The notes under the pieces were generated by a model. The model did no database searches. It was not told where the DNA came from and saw only the letters and a program-made list of their open reading frames with translations. From Trichomonas vaginalis G3 (taxonomy: Eukaryota > Parabasalia > Trichomonadida > Trichomonadidae): 64,000 bases of DNA. Below are positions 16,150 to 26,231 of this stretch, one piece after another (the first letter of the stretch is position 1; every line of letters begins with the position of its first letter). Made by a program: the position numbers and the translations under genes. The stretch spans positions 6,104,879 through 6,168,878 of the forward strand of contig NC_067206.1 in assembly GCF_026262505.1 (NCBI RefSeq), read 5' to 3'.

Positions 16150-17379
16150 TTACTCAGAAAAATTTTTCTTTGTATATACGCCGTTCTGTACATCTAAAAG
16201 ACTTTTGACATTTGCCAAGAATGTTCGTTTAGACGCTGCCATATAACCATACTTGACAATATGTTTATACGAATCGTACAATGACCTTTTCATCTAAACA
16301 CTCAAAGTCAGTCTCATCTATAACAGTTCATATACACTCTTGTTGCTTCTAACAATGTTTGTCTCTCTTCGGTATGTGGAATTTGTCTTGGATTGAACTT
16401 AGAAATATCTAATGTCATGAAATATGAGAAAAGTGGTTGTAAAAGTTAGGTGTCAAAGTTTCTGCTAAGTCGTCAAAATATTCGTATCTTGCATATGAGA
16501 ATCTGACGTTCTGACAACTACATATCTTCTGTCAGAACTTTCTAACTTCATCGGAACGGCGTTGTTTGAAACCATGATGAAGTTTGCAACATTTTCACAA
16601 ACTCTTTGGTCTTTATACTTTCTTTCAACAACTCCAACTTTGTCTGTTATAAGACTCTTCAAAGCATCTGAGTTTAAAACCTTTGTTGTATCTATACTTT
16701 GAAGTTCGTTACATACTATAAGTTTCATATTCTCTATTGAGGAGTTAAACTTGCCACAGATGTTTTCTAAGTTTGTCATATTCGGATTCGAATAACCTTC
16801 TAACAGTTTGCATAAGATATCTGTAAAGAATGTGTTCTTACCTGTTCCTTGTTTTCCAATTATAATGAGAGCAGTTTCATTTTTAGCACTTGGATGTTGT
16901 AAGATGTTTGCAAACCAACATAAGATATACTCATAGACTCTTTCGTTTCCATTGCATATAATTTCTTTGACATGGTCTAACCAAGCTTCTATAACATTTT
17001 CTTTCCATTCTACTTGTTCATATTTATATCCAGTGAAGATAGAATAGAAGTTTGGAGAAGGTGTATAAAACTTTATACCACGAACTGAAAAATCTTCTAA
17101 CTTTGACAATAAGATATCCCAAGCATCTAACATCTTCATGCCAACTTGTACGACTTTTATTTTCTTAAGTTTCTGTCTACATTCTTGTTCAGACACTATT
17201 GTTGCTCTTGGTTTGTTAAAGACAACATCCCATTCTTTCATGACATAACATTCTGGGGCAGAGTCAACATAAATGACTAAACGTTTCAAATTCTCGACTG
17301 CTTTGTTATAGTCTCTAAATGGACACATATTTCTGAAGGCTTGGAAGTCATAAAAATCTGAAACGTCTATTCTGTACAT
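16150..17379 (-). pseudogene. Superfamily 3 helicase of Polinton A, broken
   Basis: About 410 codons. Walker A is IIIGKQGTGKNTFFTDIL, Walker B region MKLIVCNELQSID, and motif C/sensor NFIMVSNNAVPMKL followed by the arginine finger DRRYVV, the standard order for SF3 helicases of the D5/DUF5906 kind. Such helicases unwind origins in viruses and Polinton-like elements. A C-terminal extension with a wHTH-like charged segment follows. A few breaks. It starts just after a T-rich leader on its strand. Confidence 0.82.
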
Positions 17380-17409
17380 TTTTATAAAAATAAAAAAAAT
17401 ATTATTTTT

Positions 17410-18200
17410 TTATTCTTGACTTTGTTGTTCCATTTGTTGCATTTGTTGTTCTTGAGCTATTTGTTGTTGAAGTTGTTCTTGTAATACAATACTTTCACCA
17501 GTTGCATCTTCCAATTCGAAACTTTCTGCCGTCATTGACAATACATAGGACATAAAAGTTTTACAGGAACAAAGTTTGCGTCAACTAAGGTTAAGTTTAT
17601 GTTTGCTAAAGTGTTTGAGTTTACTAAAGCTGAAAACTCTGCATTCGAATGAACAATAGGCAAACCAGCAGAGAAAGTGTTGTTTATACGCATGAGTATC
17701 TTTTGGTCATAGTAGTTTCTGTCGACATTCGAAGCACTTTGAACCTAAGTTTGAAACAATATATAAAATAGGTGTACTTAAAGTCAATGGAACAGACAAA
17801 CCTTGTATGACACCTTTTCCTGTTATAGGAAACTGTTGGTAGTAAAAACCAGATATAAGTTTTGTATTATAGCTCATATCGTTTATAGTAAACTCAGTCG
17901 GACATCCAAAATGAAACCTGCTCTAGTTGCAGCACATGTTACATCCGTCCTTAAAGTATTAAATAAGTCAACAAAACCTGTTGGTGGTATATCTGAGTAA
18001 GTATCTTCAAAGAAGTATTTTTTACCATTCACAACAACAAAGTCTTCTGGTGTCAAAAGAGCAAAACAGGCTTTAGTCGTCATCGTGTTTAAGGTCAGTT
18101 TACAATATCGTCCTTGAGGACTTTGTAAGTTTGTTGTTATAGAATTATATGACTCAGGGTTTTTAGTCGTAATAGTATAAACCATTATATCTTCTGCCAT
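17410..18200 (-). pseudogene. Probable minor capsid (penton-like) protein of Polinton A, broken
   Basis: About 260 codons, beta-rich with no enzymatic motif: TITTKNPESYNSITTNLQSP, CFALLTPEDFVVVNGKKYFF, and a Gln-rich C-terminal tail ending QMEQQSQE. In Polintons the single-jelly-roll minor capsid gene usually lies next to the major capsid gene, as here with two genes between. The call rests on context and on strand-rich composition. Several breaks. Confidence 0.5.
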
Positions 18201-18781
18201 TTACTTAGCAAATAAATTTTAATGAAATGTTGTGGTCGTCAAATATTTTTATGACGTCTGGGAAACTATATTTAAGTTCAACGTTTCACCTCCTTTCATA
18301 ACGTATATCTTGTCAATGACATTATATGAAACACCACAGCAACTAATGTCGGGTTCTATTTTTTGATGTTTATATCGTCTGCCTCTGTCAAAAGTTTCAA
18401 TAGTTCTTTCAAAACTTCATGAGGTGCAATGACATATGAGTTCACTTTTACAGGGTTGTGTTCGACCAAGTTTAACATTATACTTAAAGCTTGACAAATC
18501 TTCTCCTGAGTTTTAAGTTTGTCTTTCAGTTGTTGGTAGTCGTTTCGAATATCTGCAACAGAACTTAAGTCTCTGCTAACTTCAGGATATGTTGGTTCTT
18601 TTACAGGAACTATTGTTATACCATCTTCGTCTTCGTATGGTTTCCCCACTTCAACATCTCTTTCTTTGACATTGACAACAACACTTTGACTGTTTGTTTG
18701 AGTTGGTGAATTTAACTTCACATCTGCCACCGCCATTAAACCTTTTGAAACACTTACGCTTCTATTTTTCGGAAATGACAT
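18199..18781 (-). pseudogene. Unknown capsid-block protein with coiled coil (copy A), broken
   Basis: It starts MSFPKNRSVSVSKGLMAVAD, then a Thr/Val-rich part and a helical coiled-coil segment (DIRNDYQQLKDKLKTQEKIC), followed by LNLVEHNP and ELLKLLTEADDINI. Its stop overlaps the start of the minor-capsid gene. Counterpart of the 195-residue intact gene in copy B. Probably a virion assembly or structural protein from context. Confidence 0.5.
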
Positions 18782-18799
18782 TTTACTTAGAATAAAAAG
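18782..18799. promoter_or_regulatory. 18-bp divergent promoter with TTAGAATAAAA core
   Basis: TTTACTTAGAATAAAAAG fills the entire gap between the starts of two divergent genes. It shares AGAATAAAA with the 18-bp gap at 3281-3298, and the copy B counterpart at 47557-47574 is identical. Its length and composition suggest a compact two-way promoter. Confidence 0.45.
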
Positions 18800-19219
18800 A
18801 TGGACGTATTCGAGTATCTCTTCGAATTGAAGCAGAACAAAGTTTACACACACAAACAATACAAGTTCATTGACAGAGTAGTTCTTTACACAAACAATGG
18901 AAAATGTTATAGAATAGCAGTCTTTGCTGAACCAAAATATTTTCATAAAGCAAAGAAAGTTGGTATAACCGAGATGGTGAAAGTTCTTGAAGCAGACAAA
19001 AATATAACAACAAAACTGACCGATATTTCTAAAGGTAAGTTTATAATACAATATTATATCAAAACTGGCGTACTGTCAATATTTGACGGAGAGAAGTCAG
19101 TTCAAGAACAACTTACTGACCTGCTGCCAAAATCTGCTCGATGGAAGCTGTCGTTATACCAATCTGAGGAGCCCCAGCAGGTTTCATCGAACGAATCTTC
19201 AAAAGAGCATCTTCCGTGA
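18800..19219 (+). CDS. Unknown 139-residue protein, convergent with the major capsid gene (copy A)
   Basis: Beta/alpha mix: MDVFEYLFELKQNKVYTHKQ, YTNNGKCYRIAVFAEPKYFH, then ITEMVKVLEADKNI and FDGEKSVQEQLTDLLPKSA. The last 36 codons lie antisense to the 3-prime end of the major capsid gene, and both frames stay open there in both copies. Whole in both copies. No family recognised. Confidence 0.6.
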   Translation: MDVFEYLFELKQNKVYTHKQYKFIDRVVLYTNNGKCYRIAVFAEPKYFHKAKKVGITEMVKVLEADKNITTKLTDISKGKFIIQYYIKTGVLSIFDGEKSVQEQLTDLLPKSARWKLSLYQSEEPQQVSSNESSKEHLP

Positions 19220-20715
19220 AAAGTGCTATTGGTTTTGTAAACTTCTTTGCTTTCAATTCATCTGGACCGTCTCTGTCACCAGTATATTGTATTTGAACTG
19301 TACCAACAGTTGAAATACCACCCATAAAGTCTTCTGAGTCAGCAAATGGAATGCCAAGCCAAAAGTTTGAACGGTCTCCATTTGTATATTGAGTTTTTTG
19401 AGCTCCTGTATGGTCCATACTTTCACATATGGCATAATAGAACTTTGCATTTCAGGGTTAATGGTTGTTGTGAAGTTGTTGTTAAAGTTCATAGCATCTA
19501 ATGTCAAGTTGTATGACCTCATATCCTCAACTGTGAATATTCTTCTCTTGGATAGTATTTGCCATCTATGTTTATATGGTATTTAATACCAGGGTTGTAG
19601 AAGCAAGAATAGTCATTTATAGTTCGTCTGAACAGTACAAACATAGTATCTGCATGTTTCATTGCAGTTGTTAAGCAATATCTGTTCTTGCACCTGGGTC
19701 AGCACTTTGGTTTCCAACTTCACCTGCAAAGTCTTTGACAGATATTTGGTGTATAGGGAACATAAGTGGAACTGCAATATATTTGGCAGCTAAAGCATTT
19801 GAAATATCTGGGTCCAACATATAGACTGCAAGTCTGCTTTCTATTCTCTTGCATTCAAATTTTTCGCATGTGAACTTAACTGGGTCCCAAGCAGTTCCAG
19901 CAGCATTGAAGTAGTAGTTTACTTCAGTGTTGAGGTTTGAGAAACCAAAGTCTAAGTCAACTTTGTCTTTGCAAAATTCGGCGAATGACGTTTGATTTGC
20001 TCTTTACGTCTGTAAGAGTGAATGGGTCTTGCGTTGGTGCAATGACTAAGTTATTTTTGCTTGGAGTAAGTTCAATAGAAATTTTTCCTGCCCAGTTTGG
20101 CAAGTATCTTAAAAACCTGAAGATGAGGAAAGATGACAAAGGAACTCTAAGTTTCAGTTTTACTTTGGTTACTGCTGCTGCAGTTTGTCCAGAAAGGTTA
20201 ACATAAACTCCTGGAACGTTAGGGTCAAGTCTTCTTATTTTCTCAATAGTTGCATATTGGTCTGTTTGTTCTCTAGCTTGTGGTTGTACTGAGTTTCTTA
20301 AAGCGAACCATTCATAGTTTGCCCATGTTACTGTTTGAACTAAGTCAGAGTTAGAATATATCTTATATCCCATGAAAACTTCTGGAGCATATTGGTATCC
20401 GACATAGAAAATTCCATTGCAACCTTTCTTGTCAGACAACTTGGCAGAAGGTTTTATTTCAATGTCTTGTTCCACGTATAAGAAAGAGTTGTCAATAGAA
20501 ATTATATGAAACCTGTCGCAAGCAATATCTACTGTTGTTGAAGAACCTTCTCCAAACTCACCTACGTTTCCATAAGAAACAGCAGTTGTATATTCGTAAG
20601 TTCCAGGAACTATTTCTGACCTTCTAATGGCATTGTCGCATTCGTTATACCATTCGGAAACATTTCCATTCATAGCATCCAAAACTGTTGGCGTTATATT
20701 CTGAGCGGCGTACAT
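19113..20715 (-). pseudogene. Double-jelly-roll major capsid protein of Polinton A, broken
   Basis: About 535 codons, the usual size for a Polinton major capsid. Landmarks are an N-terminal ITPTVLDAMNGNVSEWYNEC, LYVEQDIEIKPSAKL, the diagnostic LRVPLSSFLIFRFLRYLPNW near the jelly-roll junction, and GKISIELTPSKNNLV. It would form hexon-like trimers of an icosahedral capsid. It is the fourth gene of the leftward capsid block. Several breaks. Its 3-prime end overlaps the convergent 139-residue gene. Confidence 0.82.
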
Positions 20716-20747
20716 TTCATATGAGTAAAAATATAGAATAGTTGGAT

Positions 20748-23700
20748 TTATATGTCATAATAGAACCCACGTGGACCAAGCTTTACTTTCTTCCTGACTG
20801 AGTTTTTAACTCTTCTTTTTCCTTCATTGCCCTCTGCTTGAAGTTGTTGCATCTTTGCATTATGTTCATCTAGTATGTTGCAAATTTCCCATGTCCTTTT
20901 TGCCTTTTGGCTCTGGTCGCCCATCTCAGGTAACCTATATCCTAGAAAGATTTTGTCATAGTTTGTATTTGAGTCGCGTATTGTTTGCATGACTCTTTCC
21001 TGAGTTTCGGTTCAAGCTCTTCAAACAGTGCCTGTCCATATGGAATAAGCTCGTTTCCAAATATATGTTTTTGTAGCCATTCTGGTTTTCTTTCCATGTT
21101 ACCAATAATATCTTTTGTGAATGGGAAAGCTTTTACCCAATCTTTCAGTCTTGCGTCATTTATTTCTGTAGTTGGTTTTATTTTGTCAAGGAACATGTTT
21201 TTCAATACTAACATTTCATTTGGTACTGTCCATTTGAGTTTTCTTAAATATTCATCCCTTCTCGGTTCATTGTCTGCAAAGTAAGTTTTTATGACATTTT
21301 GTAAACTTTCGTTTGCAAGGTCATGTACAATAGGTTCTCTTCCTTCTCCTCCCTAACTTTCTTTCTAAACTCTTCACCAAATATACCATCTCTATGGTTC
21401 TGTGTAGTTCTTTGAGATAAATGTTCTAGAACGTCAGGTGTTATATTTCCATCAGCCATGTTCATTTCATACTGGTCCAAAATATCTGCATTTCATATCT
21501 TTCAATGGCATTAAAGCCGCGCTGAAAATACCAGCTATATCTGGTTCACCATTGACTTCCATTGCGTCTACAACTTCTTGGAATTTGGTTGTAAGTTTAT
21601 GAACCACCTATCCGGATTAGCTTTATGACCCCATCTCATTGTAGTTCCATCGTCTGCAGAAACAAAAGTAGGTTTGTTTCCATTGGTTAGGTTCTGAATG
21701 AACTTTAAACAATGTTTCATTTCTATATGTTTTCTTGAAATTTAACCTTTTATTTTCACCGAGTTCATCCAAAGATTGAACGTTAAATGCTCGTAAGTAA
21801 AAAGGGTTGTTGTATTTGTGTACATTTTCTTTCAGTACTTCCATTCTATGCTGAATATTTTCATCTGTTGGAGTCTTTTGTATGTCGGCAAACATTTTTC
21901 GATATTCTTCTACTATGTCAGCCGAATTTTCTTAGACTCTTGGAAAGATTCCATATTCTCCTCATACTCTTGTTGAGGGTCAAGATTTTTCGGCTGTTCC
22001 AAATCTTCATCTAGTTCTGTGAAGTTAGTTTCCAAAGGAGGACTTGTTCGTTTCCTTCAGGCTCTTCTAGCTGTTGTTGCTGAACTATTTCTTCCATGTC
22101 TGGTTGTATCTGAACTTCTTCCTGTGGAGTTTCTTGTACCTCATCTGCTGGCATTTCATATATTCCGAGACCGTTTTAACAATTTCCCTATCTACGTCAT
22201 CCGCATTCATAAGCTTTTGTTCTTTCGTTCCGTCTCTATTTTTTACGCGTTTCATGACGAAAGTTGAATTGTCATTTAGCTCTGACATCAAATATCTCGG
22301 AGTAAATTCATCCATGTCATTTGGATGATATGCTATTAAATCATATCCCTTAGCGAGCTTGTATTTTCCAGGTTTGAGATTATATCCTTTTGGTGCTGAG
22401 CCATAAAGCTAAATAGGTTCGGGTCAGTATTTCCATCCTTGAACTTTCAATAGCTTCTTTATATCTGTCACTAAAGTCAAGAGTATCTGGGAAACCACAC
22501 TCTTCTTTAAGCATTTTTAAGAATTCTTGGTTTCCTTGTTCTCTACTTCTTTTATGTCCTTGCTCTGTTTGTGGTTGGTGCTGGTTGTGAGTGGTTGTGC
22601 TGGTTTGTTGGTTGTTGTGCTGGTTGTGAGGTGGTTGTTGTGCTGGTTTTGAACTGTTGGTTGTTGTGTTGGTTTTGGTGCATGCCTGTGTCTGTGTCCA
22701 TGTGACGATGTAAATGTTTTAGGTAGTCCTGGTGCAGGTGCTTCTCTTGGAGGGTTTGGTGGTATATAAGTTCCACCAGCTGGCACATATGTTCCATCTG
22801 CAGCGTAATGTCCTACCTGACTTTTCGTTCTTAAGAAAGCATTTACTAGGTCTGTTTTGGTCTGTTGTAACTCTTTTTCTTGACTTTCCACAACAGTTGC
22901 TCTAACGGCGTCATAGGCACTTTGAACTGCCTGTCTCGTTGCTGCATCTGTTATTTTCGTCATATTTTGTGCTACTTCTTTAACTCTTTGTCGAAACCTT
23001 CAGACTTCAGTTTCTTTCCAGATGAGAAGTCGTTCACTGTTTCACCTTACTATGAAGAGCTTCGAAGGCGTTCTTAAAGTCAGCATTGTTAAAGCTTCAT
23101 TTGAACTGTCTTCATCCGCTTGTATTTTTGTCCTTATTGACCCTATAAGTTGGGCTGCTTTAGCGTTGGCTTGGGCATCTAACCAGTCATTGTTAGCTTT
23201 TATATATTCTGCGCTTTTCATTGCCTTTTGCATGGCTGCGTCGTTATTTTTACTTTCTTGTGCTAAGTTTTCATACTGTACGGTTTGGTTTTGCAACTGT
23301 AAAAGTTTTTCTGCCTTTACATTTGCTTCAACTTCTTTTTTATACTCATCGCTATCCATATATGTCTTCAGGGCTTTTTGTTTTATTTCTTCATCTTTCA
23401 GTACTTTATATTGAGTAGTATGGTTTTTCAAATTTATAACATCTTGTTCCATTTTTGCTACTTCTGCTGCTTTTTCTGACACTTTTTTCGCATATTCCTC
23501 TGTACTTAGTTCTTTCAGTTGTTCTTTTCTTCTTTTTCTCTACGTTTAACTCATTGAGTTTCTTTGTGTGTCTGTCATATTCTAGTTTCTTTTCGTTTTC
23601 ACTTATTTGTTTCTGTATGTCTATGTTTGACTTTTTGACATCTGTTATTTGATTTTTGAGTGAACTCAAATTCATTTGACTTTGAGGGTTATAAGCTGTT

Positions 23701-23933
23701 CCGTCTGCAGCTCCACCATAGCCTGCCATTTTCGCTAAAAGTGCCGCTCTTAAACCTCCACTCTGTGCACCAATAACTCGGTTTAAAAGCATAGGGTTGC
23801 TTGACATTTGTTGCAACATAGTGGGGTCATTCATCATTTGTTGTTGCAACTGTTGTTGTGGTGTCAGTTTTACTATTGGATGTTTCAATGCTCTCTTCCT
23901 CTTACGTATATTCTTACGTAGCTTACGTGGCAT
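20748..23933 (-). pseudogene. Large basic/coiled-coil internal protein(s) of Polinton A, broken
   Basis: This span reads as one very long gene or two adjacent ones. The start is MPRKLRKNIRKRKRALKHP, a strongly basic segment like those of viral core proteins, then Gln/Met-rich and long coiled-coil parts, a Pro/Thr/His-rich linker (SSHGHRHRHAP), a middle with FLKMLKEECGFPDTLDF, and a conserved C-terminal part (DRWFINLQP-type, KWTVPNEMLVLKNMF) ending in a Lys/Arg-rich tail. A DNA-condensing or core virion protein is plausible. Many breaks. Copy B has a shorter counterpart. Confidence 0.5.
22562..22680. repeat. GGTTGTGCTGGTTGT-type tandem low-complexity repeat
   Basis: Irregular tandem units of GTTGTGCTGGTT-like sequence inside the large internal gene, encoding a Thr/Asn/Gln/Pro-rich linker on the minus strand. 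Copy B does not have this tract. Confidence 0.6.
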
Positions 23934-24402
23934 TTTAAGTGAAGTTAAAAAGCGGTTTTTGACAGATGTTTATATGACACTTTTTGTTCAGCACAAAAAA
24001 CTACTCGGTCAAAGTGTTGTCAGTTTTGTAAAATATTTGTTATATCGTTCTATAATATTTTTTTAAAGTACTCAAATATATACTTTAGAAAAGTGGGTCT
24101 ATCTCTATGAGCGTTGACGATAGACCATTATTTGTTCGAGCAAATATATACTATCGTATGTTAAAAATATTTTGACAAGTGTAAAGTTGTGTAAGTCCTT
24201 TCTGTCAAAAGTTTGTCCGATGGTGAAAAATATGTATTTAAAAGTCAAAATGTGAAGTTATCTTCTCAAATATTTGAGATGGAACGGTTTGCCAACGGAG
24301 ACTTTTCAATAAAATAAAATTATAGATGGGGTTACCGTTGACGAAAACGGTTTATTTTAAACTTTTCTATGAGTAGTCCGAAAAAAACAGTTATTTTTCA
24401 TA
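23934..24402. promoter_or_regulatory. Intergenic spacer with conserved blocks, Polinton A
   Basis: No gene. Between two divergent genes this spacer is largely different in copy B except for islands: the first 90 bases, GACGATAGACC-TTA followed by a TTTGTTCGAGCAAA near-palindrome and TATACTAT, and GGGGTTACCGTTGACGAAAA close to the downstream gene. Conserved islands in a diverged spacer suggest binding sites or a replication/packaging signal; this is inference. Confidence 0.45.
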
Positions 24403-25633
24403 ATGGAAGGAAGAAAAAGTGTCGCAAACAATTCGTCGACTACCTCTGCAGTTAAAGTTCCTACAACTTATGTCTCACCATTCTCAAAACCCTTACGACC
24501 TCCTATAATACCAAAGCAACTTCCTCATACAATTCAAGACAAATTGTTGGACAATATGCATTTGCACAAAGAAACAGCTCAGCCAACAGGTCAGGCAACA
24601 ACAACTATCGGAACAGAAGCATTTTCAGAAGAAGTTCATACCAATCAGACTCCAATCGAACATACAGAAACACAACCACCCGAAAATACAGAAACACATC
24701 CAATCGAACATACAGAAACACATTCTGCAATGACCACTAGGTCGCAAACACGATATCTCGCCTTTAGCAAACAATTTAAGTCTCAAATTCAAGACCCACA
24801 AGATAGCGACACTCCTCTTTCAGAGAAAGTTCGTAGAAAATACGCAAAGAAAAGGTTAGAATTGTTAGATAAGTTAAATGAACAGTGGGGTTCAGAAGAC
24901 AATCGAGATTATAACGAGATGTTTCAAGCTGTCATGGATGCCATTCAGCCTCTTGAAAACGAAATCAAAGACCCTGGCGTACTTGTTGACATGTTTGCTT
25001 CATATTTACCCGTTACTGCCAATCTCATAGCGTTGCAAGCTATTGACCAGTTCATTCACTTGTTTCCAAAGAACTTGCAGAAGCATTTACAAGAAGTTAA
25101 AGTTGCTGAATTTGTCCGTTTATATCCAAATTCATACAATTATTTGGAAGAATTGAATGAACATGGTGAAAGGTCATTCTATTTATATTTCTACACAAAA
25201 GACAACCAGTCAAAACGACTATACTGCATTGAACCTATGCCTCAATTTAGACAATTTCCACGTTATAACAACTGTTGCTTTAGATATTCCTGCCAGAGTT
25301 CCATATGGAGGAACAGTAACTATCTCAAGCTTTCCCAAGGGCTATAAAGGAAAGCCTCTCACAATTGCAAAATTCACACACAGCAGTTGCCAATTTGTTC
25401 AAGATGTCGAGTTCCATTTCCTCAACAATACGACTTTCATCATAGAGACTCCTCAAGAAGGTATATACAAAGTTTTCATTGCAGGATTTGTTGCTCCCAA
25501 TGGCGAAGAAGAAGAAGTCGAAGAAATTCTCACCTCAGAGAGCGAAGAAGAAGAAGTCGAAGAAATCCTCACCTCAGAGAGCGAAGAAGAAGAAAATTTC
25601 CAAGACATTCAAGATTCAGAATATACCGAATAA
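24403..25633 (+). pseudogene. Nucleoplasmin-like (HD2/FKBP39-type) acidic-tailed protein of Polinton A, broken
   Basis: About 410 codons: a Thr/Pro/Gln-rich N-terminus with HTET repeats, a helical middle (LLDKLNEQWGSEDNRDYNEM), then a beta domain with VITTVALDIPARVPYGG, PLTIAKFTHSSCQFVQDVEF and YKVFIAGFVAP, and an acidic C-terminus with two EEEEVEEILTSES units. The strand order and the Gly-Tyr/Phe motif before an acidic tract recall nucleoplasmin-like domains, which bind histones. Copy B has the same architecture but is far more diverged than neighbouring genes. At least one break. Confidence 0.55.
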
Positions 25634-25724
25634 AAAAACAATTTAAGACTAAAAATTTAATTTTATTATAATATTTTTATTTTTTTCATCTGGTCTTTGT
25701 ATCATTCCTCCTCTAGTTTCTTAG

Positions 25725-25760
25725 GGGCTAGAGGGCGCAACGCGCCTGGAAGCCCCACTA

Positions 25761-25795
<35 letters not shown>
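25725..25795 (-). repeat. Right terminal inverted repeat of Polinton A with 33-base T-run
   Basis: GGGCTAGAGGGCGC leads through the hairpin GGCGC-AAC-GCGCC and CCCCACTACC to an uninterrupted run of 33 T at the tip. It mirrors the left end. The core is nearly identical to both TIRs of copy B; only the left TIR of copy A carries a changed hairpin. Confidence 0.85.
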
Positions 25796-25800
<5 letters not shown>

Positions 25801-25802
25801 TG
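25796..25802. repeat. Target-site duplication, right side of Polinton A
   Basis: AAAATTG immediately after the terminal T-run, matching 577-583. Confidence 0.75.
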
Positions 25803-25827
25803 TATTATTGAAGGCAAGAGAATGCAG

Positions 25828-25884
25828 TTTTCTTGCACTTTTTGAATTACAATTCAAAATTGAAATTCAAAAAGTGCAAGAAAA
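25828..25884. repeat. Perfect 21-bp inverted repeat (hairpin)
   Basis: Arms TTTTCTTGCACTTTTTGAATT at 25828-25848 and its exact reverse complement at 25864-25884, with a 15-base loop that is itself partly palindromic. It lies between the Polinton end and the Hsp110-like gene and is absent upstream of the paralogue. It could be a small non-autonomous repeat or a hairpin RNA. Confidence 0.7.
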
Positions 25885-26218
25885 GTGCTAATTTTCTCGC
25901 ACTCTCATTGAAGGAACTATTAGAAATGTAAACTATTCAAAAATTAATTCTTAGAAAATTTTGACTAATTTTAAAAACTTTTTATATTCATGTTATTTGA
26001 ATATGCATCATAAGATACGTAAAAATCCAAATTGTGGGCTTAACAAAATCTTCTGCTCACAAATTGCCTCATAATTGAATGAGTGACATGGTTTTAAATT
26101 TTGTCCATAATTTGTATATCTTGTTCATTATTGAGAGCGTAGCAAAATTTGCTTGGCAAACATTGTAAAGTTCTCAATAATGTACAAAATATGGTAAACA
26201 ATTAGAATTTGCCACCTT

Positions 26219-26223
26219 TCATT
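26219..26223 (+). promoter_or_regulatory. Trichomonad initiator (Inr) of the first Hsp110-like gene
   Basis: TCATT with its A 11 bases before the start codon matches the trichomonad Inr consensus TCA-Py-T/A in sequence and spacing. It supports the chosen ATG. Confidence 0.55.
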
Positions 26224-26231
26224 CAGATATA

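Larger units (their letters stand above)
584..25795 (+). mobile_element. Polinton/Maverick element, copy A (full length, broken)
   Basis: A 25.2-kb element bounded by TIRs and a flanking direct repeat. It carries the diagnostic Polinton set: rve integrase, protein-primed family B DNA polymerase, A32/FtsK-type packaging ATPase, double-jelly-roll major capsid and a probable minor capsid. It adds a D12 adenine methyltransferase, superfamily 3 helicase, fibre and cargo genes. It is a fossil with roughly two to three dozen breaks, though about half of its genes still look whole. The target duplication is intact and the sequence is very close to copy B, which suggests a fairly recent insertion. The copy-A-specific cargo includes an HNH endonuclease. 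Confidence 0.93.

Noticed and set aside
25152-25671. Alternative reading frames over the acidic tail of the last copy A gene
   Set aside because: They give Arg/Ser repeats by translating GAA-rich DNA in the wrong frame.
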